Made by a program: the position numbers and the translations under genes
Notes under the pieces: model-generated
What the model saw: only the letters and a program-made list of their open reading frames with translations
Database searches by the model: none
What the model was told of the DNA's origin: nothing
Source of the DNA: Thiocapsa roseopersicina
Lineage (GTDB): Bacteria; Pseudomonadota; Gammaproteobacteria; Chromatiales; Chromatiaceae
Reading direction: 5' to 3'
Assembly (NCBI RefSeq): GCF_900106925.1
Contig: NZ_FNNZ01000003.1
Coordinates: 290,092 to 354,091, forward strand
DNA length: 64,000 bases
Part shown: one piece after another, positions 45,103 through 53,487 of the stretch
Position numbering within the stretch: position 1 is the stretch's first letter
Layout: each line of letters starts with the position of its first letter

Positions 45103-45960
45103 TCACCTGTATTGCGATGCGATGCCCTCCAGGCGCTGGACGATCGGGTCGACATGCTTCGCGGCCAAGTGTTCATCGATCGGAGAGCCGGCGAGGGCCG
45201 CCTTCACCAAGTCTGTCACATAGGGTACCGTTCCGGTCACCTTCTCGCTCAAGTCACCGAGCAGATCCATCATTTGATCGGACATCGCTTGGGATTCAAC
45301 CTTGTTCAAGACGAACCAGGCGTTGTCGGTCCCCATCTCCGTAGTAAATCCGTGGATCCGCCGGGCGATCGAGACGGACTCGCGGGTGCAGTCGAGAACG
45401 CCGAGGATGATATCCATGCGATCGGGGATTCGGCGGCCGAAATGCTCGACCCCGGCCTTCTCGTCGATCAGGCTGACGACCTCGTCGTCGAGCATGAAGT
45501 CTCTCACAACCTTCTCGATAGGTCCGTCGCAGCCTTGGCCGTAGGTCTCGATCTTCCCCGCCTGCAGCAGGCGCAGATTGCCTCTTTCAAGTGAATACTC
45601 GGGGCCGATCTCCGTCGACAGATTGATCGGCTTTGCCGGCACCGGGTTCGACTCGCCGATCCGCGTCAGCGGCGAGGGATCGTCCACCGGGCAGGTCACG
45701 CGCTCGGTACCGCCGAAGAACTCGATCAACGGTTTGGGCTCGTTCTGAACGCCCACGCCGAATAAGAGACGAACGAGACCCTCGGGATTCGAGGCATCGC
45801 CGTCGAGCACCATCACCCGATAGTCTCTTCGCTGCAGAACGGCAGCGATCAAGGCGACCAGGGTGCTCTTGCCGCTTCCCCCTTTGCCGCAGACCAGGAT
45901 GCGTTTGCGCGCGAGCGCTCTCGTTGGCTGGTCGATTCGACGCGTCTGCTCTCCGGCCAT
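45103..45960 (-). CDS. CooC-like nickel/metallocentre ATPase
   Basis: 285 residues of the MinD/NifH-type P-loop family. The deviant Walker A is CGKGGSGKST (24-33) with signature lysine K26. The phrase VMVLDGDASNPEGLVRLLFG and the cysteine in YGQGCDGPIEKVVRDF fit CooC proteins, which help insert nickel into carbon monoxide dehydrogenase. No CODH gene is in view. A metallo-hydrolase gene lies 87 bases upstream on the same strand. Confidence 0.75.
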   Translation of the reverse strand: MAGEQTRRIDQPTRALARKRILVCGKGGSGKSTLVALIAAVLQRRDYRVMVLDGDASNPEGLVRLLFGVGVQNEPKPLIEFFGGTERVTCPVDDPSPLTRIGESNPVPAKPINLSTEIGPEYSLERGNLRLLQAGKIETYGQGCDGPIEKVVRDFMLDDEVVSLIDEKAGVEHFGRRIPDRMDIILGVLDCTRESVSIARRIHGFTTEMGTDNAWFVLNKVESQAMSDQMMDLLGDLSEKVTGTVPYVTDLVKAALAGSPIDEHLAAKHVDPIVQRLEGIASQYR

Positions 45961-46047
45961 TGTTCAATACCTCTGCTTAGCGAGCCTGGATCTTTCTGCC
46001 GACCCTGATCCGGTCGGCATTCTCATGCCGACAAGGACGCCCGTCGG

Positions 46048-46791
46048 CTACCCGGGCGACGTCGCCCGTCCGACAAGGCCGATTTCCCGGCCAACGCCGC
46101 CATCGATGCAGCGCGCGCCGAACGCATGACGGAACGCGTCCCTTGCGGCATCTCCCGTGCAGTGGGTCGGCACCACGTAGGCGACCTCCAGATCCTGCAG
46201 CGCGCGAATCGCCCGGTCGATCCCCGCGGCGTCCGAGTACATGAGGTGAAAACCGCCGATGGCCCAATCGATCTTTTTCCGCAGAAGGCGCGAGGCGTGC
46301 TCGACGATCCGCTCCATTCCGGGATGTGCGCAGCCGCTGATGACTGCCGTGACGCCGTCGGCCTCGATCACCATCGCGTGCTCGGGAGGGTCGCTGTCGA
46401 GCATGCCGGTTGAAAAAACGCCCGGGGCGAGCGCTACAGGGTCGGTCCCGACGACAACCAACTCGCCGCACAGACCATGAAGATCATTGATCAGATGCTT
46501 CGAGAAACCCTCGTGCACGACGAGGGTCGCCTGCGGATTCATCTCCAACACGGAGTCCAATCCACCCATGTGGTCCCAATGCGGATGTGAGAGAAAGAGC
46601 AGATCGACCGATTCCGGGGCGATGTCGAGCGCGGCCATGTTCTTCAGCAGGACGCGGCCGTTGCTGCCCGTATCGAACAGGATCGTCCGGTCTGCGACCC
46701 GAATCAGGGCCGCGAAACCCCAAAGGCTCGTCAGGCCCGGGACGCCGGGATAATTGTCGAACAGGATGGTCATGCGGGAAGGGTCGGTCAT
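46048..46791 (-). CDS. MBL-fold metallo-hydrolase (dihydropterin synthase-like, COG1237)
   Basis: 247 residues. The metal-binding motif HxHxDH is in LSHPHWDHMGG, and further ligands occur in SGCAHPGMERIV and VVPTHCTGD. ILFDTGSNGRVLLKNM and AIGGFHLMYSD are typical of the COG1237 branch, which includes enzymes annotated as 7,8-dihydropterin-6-yl-methyl synthases in methanogens. The substrate here is unknown. It precedes the CooC-like gene and may share its transcript. Confidence 0.78.
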   Translation of the reverse strand: MTDPSRMTILFDNYPGVPGLTSLWGFAALIRVADRTILFDTGSNGRVLLKNMAALDIAPESVDLLFLSHPHWDHMGGLDSVLEMNPQATLVVHEGFSKHLINDLHGLCGELVVVGTDPVALAPGVFSTGMLDSDPPEHAMVIEADGVTAVISGCAHPGMERIVEHASRLLRKKIDWAIGGFHLMYSDAAGIDRAIRALQDLEVAYVVPTHCTGDAARDAFRHAFGARCIDGGVGREIGLVGRATSPG

Positions 46792-47169
46792 CGGTCGCTT
46801 CCTCGGGCCTCCCGAGACCTGGCTCGGGTCGCCCGTGCCGGTGCGGGTCGGGGTTGCGGGAAAGCCGGCTGGTCAGGGCCCGCAGAGCGGGGCGAGACCG
46901 TCACTCGGCATCGAGGGTGCTGATGTCCACTTCGCTGAACTTTAGTGCCCGACTCAGCCGCTGCACATTGATGATTGACCATCTCCGCCAAATAATCAGC
47001 CTGCACCGACCGAGGGTGTGCGCATCGTGCGAGCCACCGAGCTCGCGGATCGTCCGGCGGCGTGTTTGGATTCACGGACGGGACAGCTCATGGTCGTTCC
47101 GAGTCGACATCTTCGAGCGCGCCGCGTCGGCGCCTGCATTCTGAATTCCCGACAGCGAGAACCAAGCAC
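46792..47169. other. Intergenic region, MBL hydrolase / BON protein
   Basis: 378 bases between divergent genes. Frames extending into it lack recognisable protein features. No clear hairpin or promoter was found. Confidence 0.4.
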
Positions 47170-47973
47170 ATGAGATCGATACGACCGGAGCGCATCTTGA
47201 TGACCTGGGGAGTGCTGGCCCTGCTCTCGGCATCGCCCCTGCGAGCCGATACCGATCTCGCAACCGCCGCCAAGGTCGAGACCATCATCGCGCTCAACCA
47301 ACACCTCAGCGGCTATTCGATCCAGGTCCTCTTGCGGGACGGGCGCCTGCGCATCGAGGGGTCGGTACCGAGCGTCATCGAGCGAACCCTGGCCGAGGAT
47401 CTGGCCAAGCTGGTTGCGAACGGGATGCCGGTGGACAACGCGCTCGACTTGGACGCACCCTTCGCACGGAGCCCGGGGCCGCTCACTGCCCGGGTCGAAG
47501 ACCTGGATGTGGCGACCAGGATTCGGGAGCGCCTGGAGTGGCAGAGCAGCACGAGCGGGCTGGAGGTTGCCGTCGAGATCGACGGGGGCATCGCTCGCCT
47601 CAAGGGTCGAGTCGGCTCGGCCGGAGCGTCCGATCGCGTGGCGACTCTCGTCGGAACCACCGAAGGGGTTCGCGAGGTCTTCAATTACATCAACGTCGAC
47701 CCGGATGTCTTGACCGCGGAGCGCGAGCGGCAGGCTGCCCTCGCCGAGGTCAAGCGCTCCGATACCTGGATCGCCGATCGCCTCGAGGCCGTCCTGCGCT
47801 ACGACACCACCGTGAACGCGGGGAGCATGGAGGTGAGCTCGAACGACGGGGTGGTGTTGCTTCGCGGCACCGTCACGTCGCTGGCCGAACGCCAGGTTGC
47901 CGAGGCGCTGGCCGGCGACATCTTGGGCGTGCGCGAGGTGGAATCGCTGCTGAGTTTCGAGAGACCCATGTGA
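47170..47973 (+). CDS. Periplasmic BON-domain protein
   Basis: 267 residues from the ATG at 47170, which places a signal peptide (MTWGVLALLSASPLRA) near the start. Three BON-like segments are visible: about 32-100, 118-185 (DVATRIRERLEW...GRVGSAGASDRVATLVGTTE) and 200-265 (DTWIADRLEAVLRYD...VVLLRGTVTSLAERQ, GVREVES). BON domains are thought to bind phospholipid, as in OsmY. A SulP carrier follows on the same strand about 290 bases later. Confidence 0.8.
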   Translation: MRSIRPERILMTWGVLALLSASPLRADTDLATAAKVETIIALNQHLSGYSIQVLLRDGRLRIEGSVPSVIERTLAEDLAKLVANGMPVDNALDLDAPFARSPGPLTARVEDLDVATRIRERLEWQSSTSGLEVAVEIDGGIARLKGRVGSAGASDRVATLVGTTEGVREVFNYINVDPDVLTAERERQAALAEVKRSDTWIADRLEAVLRYDTTVNAGSMEVSSNDGVVLLRGTVTSLAERQVAEALAGDILGVREVESLLSFERPM

Positions 47974-48005
47974 CGCTCGCGGTGCGCGTCTCTGTGCACC
48001 GCCAT

Positions 48006-48096
48006 GATTTCCGGGAAAGCAACGACCGCCGGGAGCGGTTTAAGTTGCCCCGGGACCTGCAGGTCCGTGCGGGCGGGATGCTCACTCCCGGAAATC
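48006..48096. repeat. Nested inverted repeat, 91 bp
   Basis: GATTTCCGGGA (48006-48016) and TCCCGGAAATC (48086-48096) are perfect inverted arms. Inside is the 14-bp palindrome GGACCTGCAGGTCC (48053-48066) and a GCGGTTTAAG run resembling one arm of the 87-bp elements. It lies between the BON gene and the SulP gene. Confidence 0.6.
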
Positions 48097-48263
48097 GCCC
48101 GAGATCCCCTTCGGTTGCGGCACACATCGATCATCAGCTATGCCACGGACGCCAATCATCGATTGGTCCGATCGCCAGTAGGTCGTTAACCTAGCTCGTC
48201 GCTGATCATGTGTGCGCACCCATCGAGTGCGTGGTTGTTCTTCTATCAGCCGGACGAGTCGTC

Positions 48264-50366
48264 ATGATGGAACGCCTGCATCCTGTTCTGCCCTTCTTGC
48301 GCTGGTTCCCCATGTCTCGGGAGGGCTCGCGCGACGACATCATTGCCGGAATCACGGTCGCTTTGGTGTTGCTGCCCCAAGGCATGGCCTATGCCCAGTT
48401 GGCGGGTTTACCTGTCGTGTACGGGCTTTACGCCTCCTTTATCCCCGTGATGATCGCCTCGATGTGGGGCTCGTCGAGTCAACTGCACACCGGCCCGGTG
48501 GCGATGCTCTCGCTGATGTCCGCGGCGGCGATCATCCCCTTCGCGTCGCCGGGAAGCGCGAGCTTCATCGAGCTGTCGATCATGCTGGCCTTGATGGTCG
48601 GCGTGCTGCGTCTCGCACTGGGTCTGTTCAAGCTCGGGGCTATCGTCAACCTGCTGTCGAGCCCCGTGGTCGTGGGCTTCACGAATGCGGCGGCGCTGAT
48701 CATCGGGCTCTCGCAGCTGAGCAAGATCATCGGTGTTCCCTTTCCGCGCTCGGACTTCTATCTTGCCGACCTTTGGCGCGTGGTGCAGCAGATCGGCGAG
48801 ACGCACTGGCCGACATTGATGTTCGCGCTTGTGGCCTTTCTCCTCATCAACGGGATCAAACGAGTCTCTTCCAAGCTCCCGGGCGTCTTGATCGCCGTAC
48901 TCGCAACAACTGCCGGGTCCACACTCATCGGCTTCGAGCACAAATCGACGGTCGGGATCGAGCAGATCCAGGACGTGCGGACGGTGGAGACCATCGAGTC
49001 GTACAACCAGACCGAGATGCGCATCAAAGCGCTCACCGCGTTGATCGCGGAGCGCAGCCGCGAGGCTGCCCGGCTCGAGCAGGAAGGCGGGATGGAGGCC
49101 ATCAAGCGCGCCGCGGAGTTGTCGGCGTCGGTGCGTCTCTTCCAGTACGAGCTGGATCAGTCGCGGTCGCAAAACAACGCGCGCCGCATCGATCTGCACG
49201 CGATCCGCTTGGAAGGCTCGCCGATCCCGGACGGGCCGATGCTCCTCTTTGCCAAAGGCCAAGTCCCCGAGGGGCTGGCGCGCGACGGTCGGGTCTGGCA
49301 TTTCGTGGAGACGCGCGACGGAACGGTGACGCTCTCCTCGGGCGGGGCCGTGGTCGGGGAGATTCCAAAGGGCCTGCCGCAGTTCGCGGTGCCCGAGGTC
49401 CACTGGGATCTCATCCTCGCGTTGCTTCCGGCCGCGATCGTGATGGCCTTGATCGGCTTCATGGAGGCGACCTCGATCTCCAAGGCCATCGCCACCACCA
49501 CGGGCGAGCGCATCAACGCGGGCAAGGAGCTCGTTGGACAGGGTCTGGCGAACATCGTCGGCAGCTTCTTCAGCTCCTACACGGTCAGCGGATCCTTCTC
49601 GCGATCCGCCGTCGCGGCCAAGACAGGCGCCAAGACCGGTCTCTTTGCCGTCATCAGCGCGCTGGCGGTGATGGTCTTCCTGCTCTTCTTCACCTCCTAC
49701 CTCTACAGCCTGCCGCAGGCGGTGCTGGCGGTGATCGTGATGATGGCCGTCTTCGGCCTGATCCGCGTCGCGCCGCTGGTCCACGCCTGGAAGGTCGACC
49801 GTGGCGGTGCGATCGTCGGCATCGTGACCTTTCTGGCAACCCTCCTGATGGCCCCGGCAATCGCCAACGGCATCCTCCTCGGCATCGTCCTGACGGTGCT
49901 GCTCTACCTGATCAAGAGTATGCGTCCACGCGCGGAGATCGTCGCACGCAAACCCGACGGCACGCTCGGGGGCATCAAGGCGCACAACCTCGCGCCGGTC
50001 AGCGAGACGGTGGTGCCGGTCCGCTTCGACGGCTCGCTGACCTTCTCGACCGTTGCGTACTTCGAGGACATCGTGCTGGAGGCCATCGCCGAGTTTCCGA
50101 AGACCAGGGTGATCCTGATCATCGGCAGCGGGATCAACGAGATCGACGCATCGGGCGAGGAAAAGATCAACGAAGTCGCCAAACAGCTGCGCGACGCAGG
50201 CATCGGGCTCTACTTCAGCGGATTGAAGCATCAGGTCATGTCCGTGCTCGAGAAAACGGGAATCGTCGAGAAGCTCGGACGCGATCATTTCTTTCCGAAC
50301 AAGGAGTTTGCGCTGAAAGAGCTGCTCGAGCGTTATGAGGGCGCCTCCGAGCCTCAAAACAAGTGA
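48264..50366 (+). CDS. SulP-family anion carrier with extra soluble insert and STAS domain
   Basis: About 700 residues. The start is either of two adjacent ATGs (48264, 48267). The core has PQGMAYAQLAGLPVVYGLYA (SulP signature), TGPVAMLSLMS and SFSRSAVAAKTGAKT; the STAS domain covers about 580-690. Between GFEH (about 222) and AVVGEIPKGLP (about 361) is an additional stretch of about 137 hydrophilic residues, starting with a likely coiled coil (TEMRIKALTALIAERSREAA), where typical SulP proteins go straight on. It may carry sulfate, bicarbonate or a related anion. Confidence 0.9.
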   Translation: MMERLHPVLPFLRWFPMSREGSRDDIIAGITVALVLLPQGMAYAQLAGLPVVYGLYASFIPVMIASMWGSSSQLHTGPVAMLSLMSAAAIIPFASPGSASFIELSIMLALMVGVLRLALGLFKLGAIVNLLSSPVVVGFTNAAALIIGLSQLSKIIGVPFPRSDFYLADLWRVVQQIGETHWPTLMFALVAFLLINGIKRVSSKLPGVLIAVLATTAGSTLIGFEHKSTVGIEQIQDVRTVETIESYNQTEMRIKALTALIAERSREAARLEQEGGMEAIKRAAELSASVRLFQYELDQSRSQNNARRIDLHAIRLEGSPIPDGPMLLFAKGQVPEGLARDGRVWHFVETRDGTVTLSSGGAVVGEIPKGLPQFAVPEVHWDLILALLPAAIVMALIGFMEATSISKAIATTTGERINAGKELVGQGLANIVGSFFSSYTVSGSFSRSAVAAKTGAKTGLFAVISALAVMVFLLFFTSYLYSLPQAVLAVIVMMAVFGLIRVAPLVHAWKVDRGGAIVGIVTFLATLLMAPAIANGILLGIVLTVLLYLIKSMRPRAEIVARKPDGTLGGIKAHNLAPVSETVVPVRFDGSLTFSTVAYFEDIVLEAIAEFPKTRVILIIGSGINEIDASGEEKINEVAKQLRDAGIGLYFSGLKHQVMSVLEKTGIVEKLGRDHFFPNKEFALKELLERYEGASEPQNK

Positions 50367-50427
50367 CGACCGGAGGCGGTGCGCTGTAGCGAGGCTTGTT
50401 TTCGAGGTACCGGAAGGCAACCGCCAG

Positions 50428-50459
50428 CATGCAGGGGCGAATGAATTCGCCCCTGCATG
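50428..50459. terminator. Hairpin at convergent gene ends
   Basis: CATGCAGGGGCGAA (50428-50441), loop TGAA, TTCGCCCCTGCATG (50446-50459): a perfect 14-bp stem between the convergent SulP and membrane protein genes. There is no T-run, so it may be a dispersed repeat that also protects transcript ends. The GGGGCGAATTC core is common in bacterial intergenic repeats. Confidence 0.55.
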
Positions 50460-50490
50460 GCGTATTCCCGTGACTCGTCCGGGATCTCGA

Positions 50491-50910
50491 TCAGTTGGCT
50501 TGAATGCGAATGTTCCCGGCCGTCGGGGCCTGCAGAAAGGTCCGCACCACCAGCCGCAGACTTAAGGCTTGACGCCGGTTCCAGGGCAGCAGCGAGACCA
50601 TCCGTGCCATCGGACAATAGCCGAAGAGCACCATGGCGCTGGTGCCTGCGAGCTGGATGCCGTGCATCAGACCGGTGGGATCGGCCAGGCCCGCGATGAG
50701 CCAGCTCAGGTAGCCGATCCGCACCTGCACCGGGAAGGCAGCGAGACCGCGCGGGTCGAGACCGCCTTCGCGGATCCAGAAGTGCAGGGTCTGGATCAGG
50801 GTCAGGACGATGACCGGCGTGAAGCCGAGCGGGCAGCCCGAGAGTGCCTGGACGAGCAGAACGGCGCTCGCCAGCCAGTACCACCATGCCGTGTCGCGTG
50901 TTTGTTTCAT
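50491..50910 (-). CDS. Small membrane protein of unknown function
   Basis: 139 residues with three to four hydrophobic helices (AWWYWLASAVLLVQALSG, FTPVIVLTLIQTLHFWI, IGYLSWLIAGLADPTGLMHG). The cytoplasmic end is basic (LPWNRRQALSLRLVVR). It starts 28 bases after the ArsM-like gene stop on the same strand, so it is probably part of that cluster. I do not recognise the family. Confidence 0.6.
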   Translation of the reverse strand: MKQTRDTAWWYWLASAVLLVQALSGCPLGFTPVIVLTLIQTLHFWIREGGLDPRGLAAFPVQVRIGYLSWLIAGLADPTGLMHGIQLAGTSAMVLFGYCPMARMVSLLPWNRRQALSLRLVVRTFLQAPTAGNIRIQAN

Positions 50911-50938
50911 TTCGTTGTCTCCGATCTGTTGAAGTCGA

Positions 50939-51724
50939 TTACTTGACGGCGAAGAAGGTCACGCCGTGGACCTTGAGATCCCTGGCCACCTTGTCCGCCG
51001 CGCTGGTGTTGCGGAAGCAGTCGTAGCAGCCGACCAGCCGACCGCGACGCAGCCCGACCGCTTCGGCGAGCGCCGGCAGCTCGTCCTCGACCAAGGCACC
51101 GGCGATGCAGGCGGCCCAGAGGTCCGGATTGGCGCGGGCATCGAGGGTGAGCTCGCGTGCGACCACCACGTCCGCGAGATACAGGCGTCCGCCCGGTTTG
51201 AGCACGCGGTGGATCTCCCGGAACACCCGTGTCTTGTCCGGCGCCAGGTTGACCACGCCGTTGGAGATGACCACGTCGATACTGGCATCCGGGACCGGCA
51301 GGGCCTCGTAGCGTCCGTCGCGGATCTCGACCCGATCGGCGAGCCCGGCGAGCTGCGCGCCGAGCTGTGCGCATTCGCGCATCATGGGGGTCATGTCGAC
51401 CCCGATGGCCCGGCCCTCCGGGCCGGTGCGGCGGGCCGCGATCAGCAGGTCTGTCCCGGCACCGCAGGCGTGGTCGAGGATCGTCTCTCCCGGATGGATG
51501 TCGCCCGCAGCGAAGGGGTTGCCGACACCGGCGAAGCGATCGACGCTGATCGGCGGCAGGGCGGCCAGCTCCGCGGGGTCATAGCCGAGGTAGTCTCTGG
51601 CGTAGTCGGGACCGCGGTGGAAGTGGTAGGTGTCGTAGGGGTCGCGGGCGACCCGGTCGTAGGTCTCGCGGACCTTGTGGCGCAGATACTCGGCGTCGAA
51701 ATCGATGGGGCTCATAACGGCCAT
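50939..51724 (-). CDS. ArsM-like SAM-dependent methyltransferase
   Basis: 261 residues. VRETYDRVARDPYDTYHFHR and VGNPFAAGDIHPGETILDHA precede the SAM-binding core (HACGAGTDLLIAARR). IDVVISNGVVNLAPDKTRVF, VLKPGGRLYLADVV and the cysteines in AACIAGAL and GCYDCFRNTSAA resemble arsenite methyltransferases. Cysteine placement is only partly that of classical ArsM, so another thiol or metalloid substrate is possible. A second methyltransferase gene lies upstream. Confidence 0.75.
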   Translation of the reverse strand: MAVMSPIDFDAEYLRHKVRETYDRVARDPYDTYHFHRGPDYARDYLGYDPAELAALPPISVDRFAGVGNPFAAGDIHPGETILDHACGAGTDLLIAARRTGPEGRAIGVDMTPMMRECAQLGAQLAGLADRVEIRDGRYEALPVPDASIDVVISNGVVNLAPDKTRVFREIHRVLKPGGRLYLADVVVARELTLDARANPDLWAACIAGALVEDELPALAEAVGLRRGRLVGCYDCFRNTSAADKVARDLKVHGVTFFAVK

Positions 51725-51835
51725 GGTGATGTCTCCTCGGGTGGTTTGGTCTCGGGTGGATGTTTAGGTCCGTCGTCTTTCGGTTGCCCCGGTCGGTGCG
51801 ATCGTCGAGCCGCCGACCGGGGCTCCGCTGTCATT

Positions 51836-52609
51836 TCAGGTGCCGTCGCCGACCGCGGCGATGCGGCCGCCGCCGCGACCCTTGCCGCCGAGTCGGGGGA
51901 TCAACATGGGCACATGCTTGCGATAGCCGGCGTACTCGGGGTGTGCCTCGAGCAGGTCGCGCTCCTCCAGCCGGATGCCGATCAGGATGTAGCCCGTGGT
52001 CAGCAGCGCGAACAGCAGGTGTGCCGCGGTCATGGTCGGGGTCGCCCAGAAGACGAAGAGCCAGCCGACATAAAGCGGGTGACGCACCAACCGATAGGGG
52101 CCGGGGGTCTTGAAGCGCAGCGGCGTGTAGGGCTTGCCGATGAGCTGCAGCCACACCTGACGCAGGCCGAACAGGTCGAAGTGGTTGATCAGGAGAGTCG
52201 CGACCAGCACCAGGGCCCAGCCGAAGCCGTAGAGACCATAGAGCACGGCTTGACCGACCGGGTCGGTCACGTTCCAGATCACCCCGCCCATGGGCTGCCA
52301 CCAGACGAACAGGGCGATCAACAGCAGACTGGCCGTCAAGGTGTAGGTACTGCGCTCCGCCTCGCGCGGGATGTAACGGGTGATCCAGCGCTTGAAGGCC
52401 GGGCGGGCCATGACGCTGTGCTGCACCGCAAAGATCCCGAGCAGCAGGCTATTGATCAGCACCGCGGTCCAGAAGGGAACCGTCGGCGCCGAGTCGATCG
52501 ACTTGGGCACCAGAATGTTCCCGATGAAGCCGATGGCATAAAGAAAGCTGGCAAAGAAGACGAGGTAGCTGACGACCCCGTAGGTAAAGACAGTGACACG
52601 TTTGAACAT
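51836..52609 (-). CDS. mddA: Methanethiol S-methyltransferase (MddA-like)
   Basis: 257 residues of an isoprenylcysteine methyltransferase-like membrane enzyme with about six helices. FAVQHSVMARPAFKRWITRY, IPREAERSTYTLTASLLLIA and the SAM motif GPYRLVRHPLYVGWLFVFWA, then EERDLLEAHPEYAGYRKHVP are characteristic of MddA, which makes dimethyl sulfide from methanethiol. A strong RBS (GGAGGAG) precedes the start. It is upstream of the ArsM-like gene in a methylation cluster. Confidence 0.8.
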   Translation of the reverse strand: MFKRVTVFTYGVVSYLVFFASFLYAIGFIGNILVPKSIDSAPTVPFWTAVLINSLLLGIFAVQHSVMARPAFKRWITRYIPREAERSTYTLTASLLLIALFVWWQPMGGVIWNVTDPVGQAVLYGLYGFGWALVLVATLLINHFDLFGLRQVWLQLIGKPYTPLRFKTPGPYRLVRHPLYVGWLFVFWATPTMTAAHLLFALLTTGYILIGIRLEERDLLEAHPEYAGYRKHVPMLIPRLGGKGRGGGRIAAVGDGT

Positions 52610-53094
52610 GCGGGTCTCCTCCGATCGATCTGCAACGGATCACCGCCGGGTCGGTCGCGAGGCGGTGATCGAGGTTTCCCGGTCGGGATGGCGAGGCGCC
52701 ATGTCCGAGCCGGTTGCAGATGAGTCTGGACCGCCGCTGTAACGCGCCGGCTTCCAGCGCGTATCGAATTTGTTGTCGGAGGGTTTCGGTTGGTTGCAGG
52801 GGGTGGTCGAGCACCTCGAGGTCGGACGGCGACCGAAGCATCGACGACGCCGCGCTACGCTGCCGCTACGCTATATTCAAGGCCTAAGGGATGCCGAAGC
52901 GTGATGCGGAGAAAGGCGTCGGGACGGATCCCCGATCGCCACCCGGTCCGCTGGGCCCGGACGCGACCCCGGTGGCGCCTCAGGGGCTGCCGCTGACCGC
53001 GGATTAGAGAACAACGCCACATGCGGACCCTTGTCGCAATCGATCGCGGAAACCCGACTGCAATGTCCATTCATCGCTCAGGAGATCCCGAGAA
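52610..53094. other. Intergenic region, mddA / short exported ORF
   Basis: 485 bases between divergent frames with no supported gene. It contains the mddA RBS on the minus strand. No clear promoter boxes or large hairpin were recognised. Confidence 0.4.
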
Positions 53095-53334
53095 ATGACC
53101 TCGACTGCTCGACCAAGCGTTCTGATCTCAGACTGGCTTGTTGCCGCCGTGCTGCTCGTCCCCGGTGTCGCCATGGCGGATGACTGTTCCGATGGCCCCA
53201 ATGTCGCCGATCACCCTGCGGTGCCGCGCTATGCAGGCGCCTGTCTCATCGGCTCGGAGCAGAAGTCTTTCGAGAATCTGACCCTTCCGCTCGGCAAGGC
53301 GGTCCGGCAAGTCCATGTCTGGACGGCGGAGTAG
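53095..53334 (+). pseudogene. Short exported ORF, probable truncated OmpA-type lipoprotein start
   Basis: 79 residues with a signal peptide (LVAAVLLVPGVAMA) and DHPAVPRYAGACLIGSEQKS, FENLTLPLG, which recalls the mature start of OmpA-family proteins with a DHPLxxRYPGSxIxG pattern. It stops after HVWTAE, and no downstream frame continues the family. I read it as a broken gene, but a short functional protein cannot be excluded. Confidence 0.45.
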
Positions 53335-53487
53335 ACCCTCGGCCTCGAAGGCGCCGTTCCGAAGGCCGCTGCACGCATGGTGTCCAGCCCAATGAGGTGG
53401 TGAAGTCGCCTTCTGAAAGCATGTCGGACATGCCAACGGTCTGACCTACGATGGTTTCCGAATTCCGAGACGACCCGGGAGGAGCGA

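Noticed and set aside
53379..53460. A third ECF42 promoter directly upstream of the sigma factor gene
   Set aside because: TGTCGG at 53422 and CGAT at 53449 are 21 rather than 17 bases apart, and the -35 box has a mismatch; autoregulation is not supported by this site.
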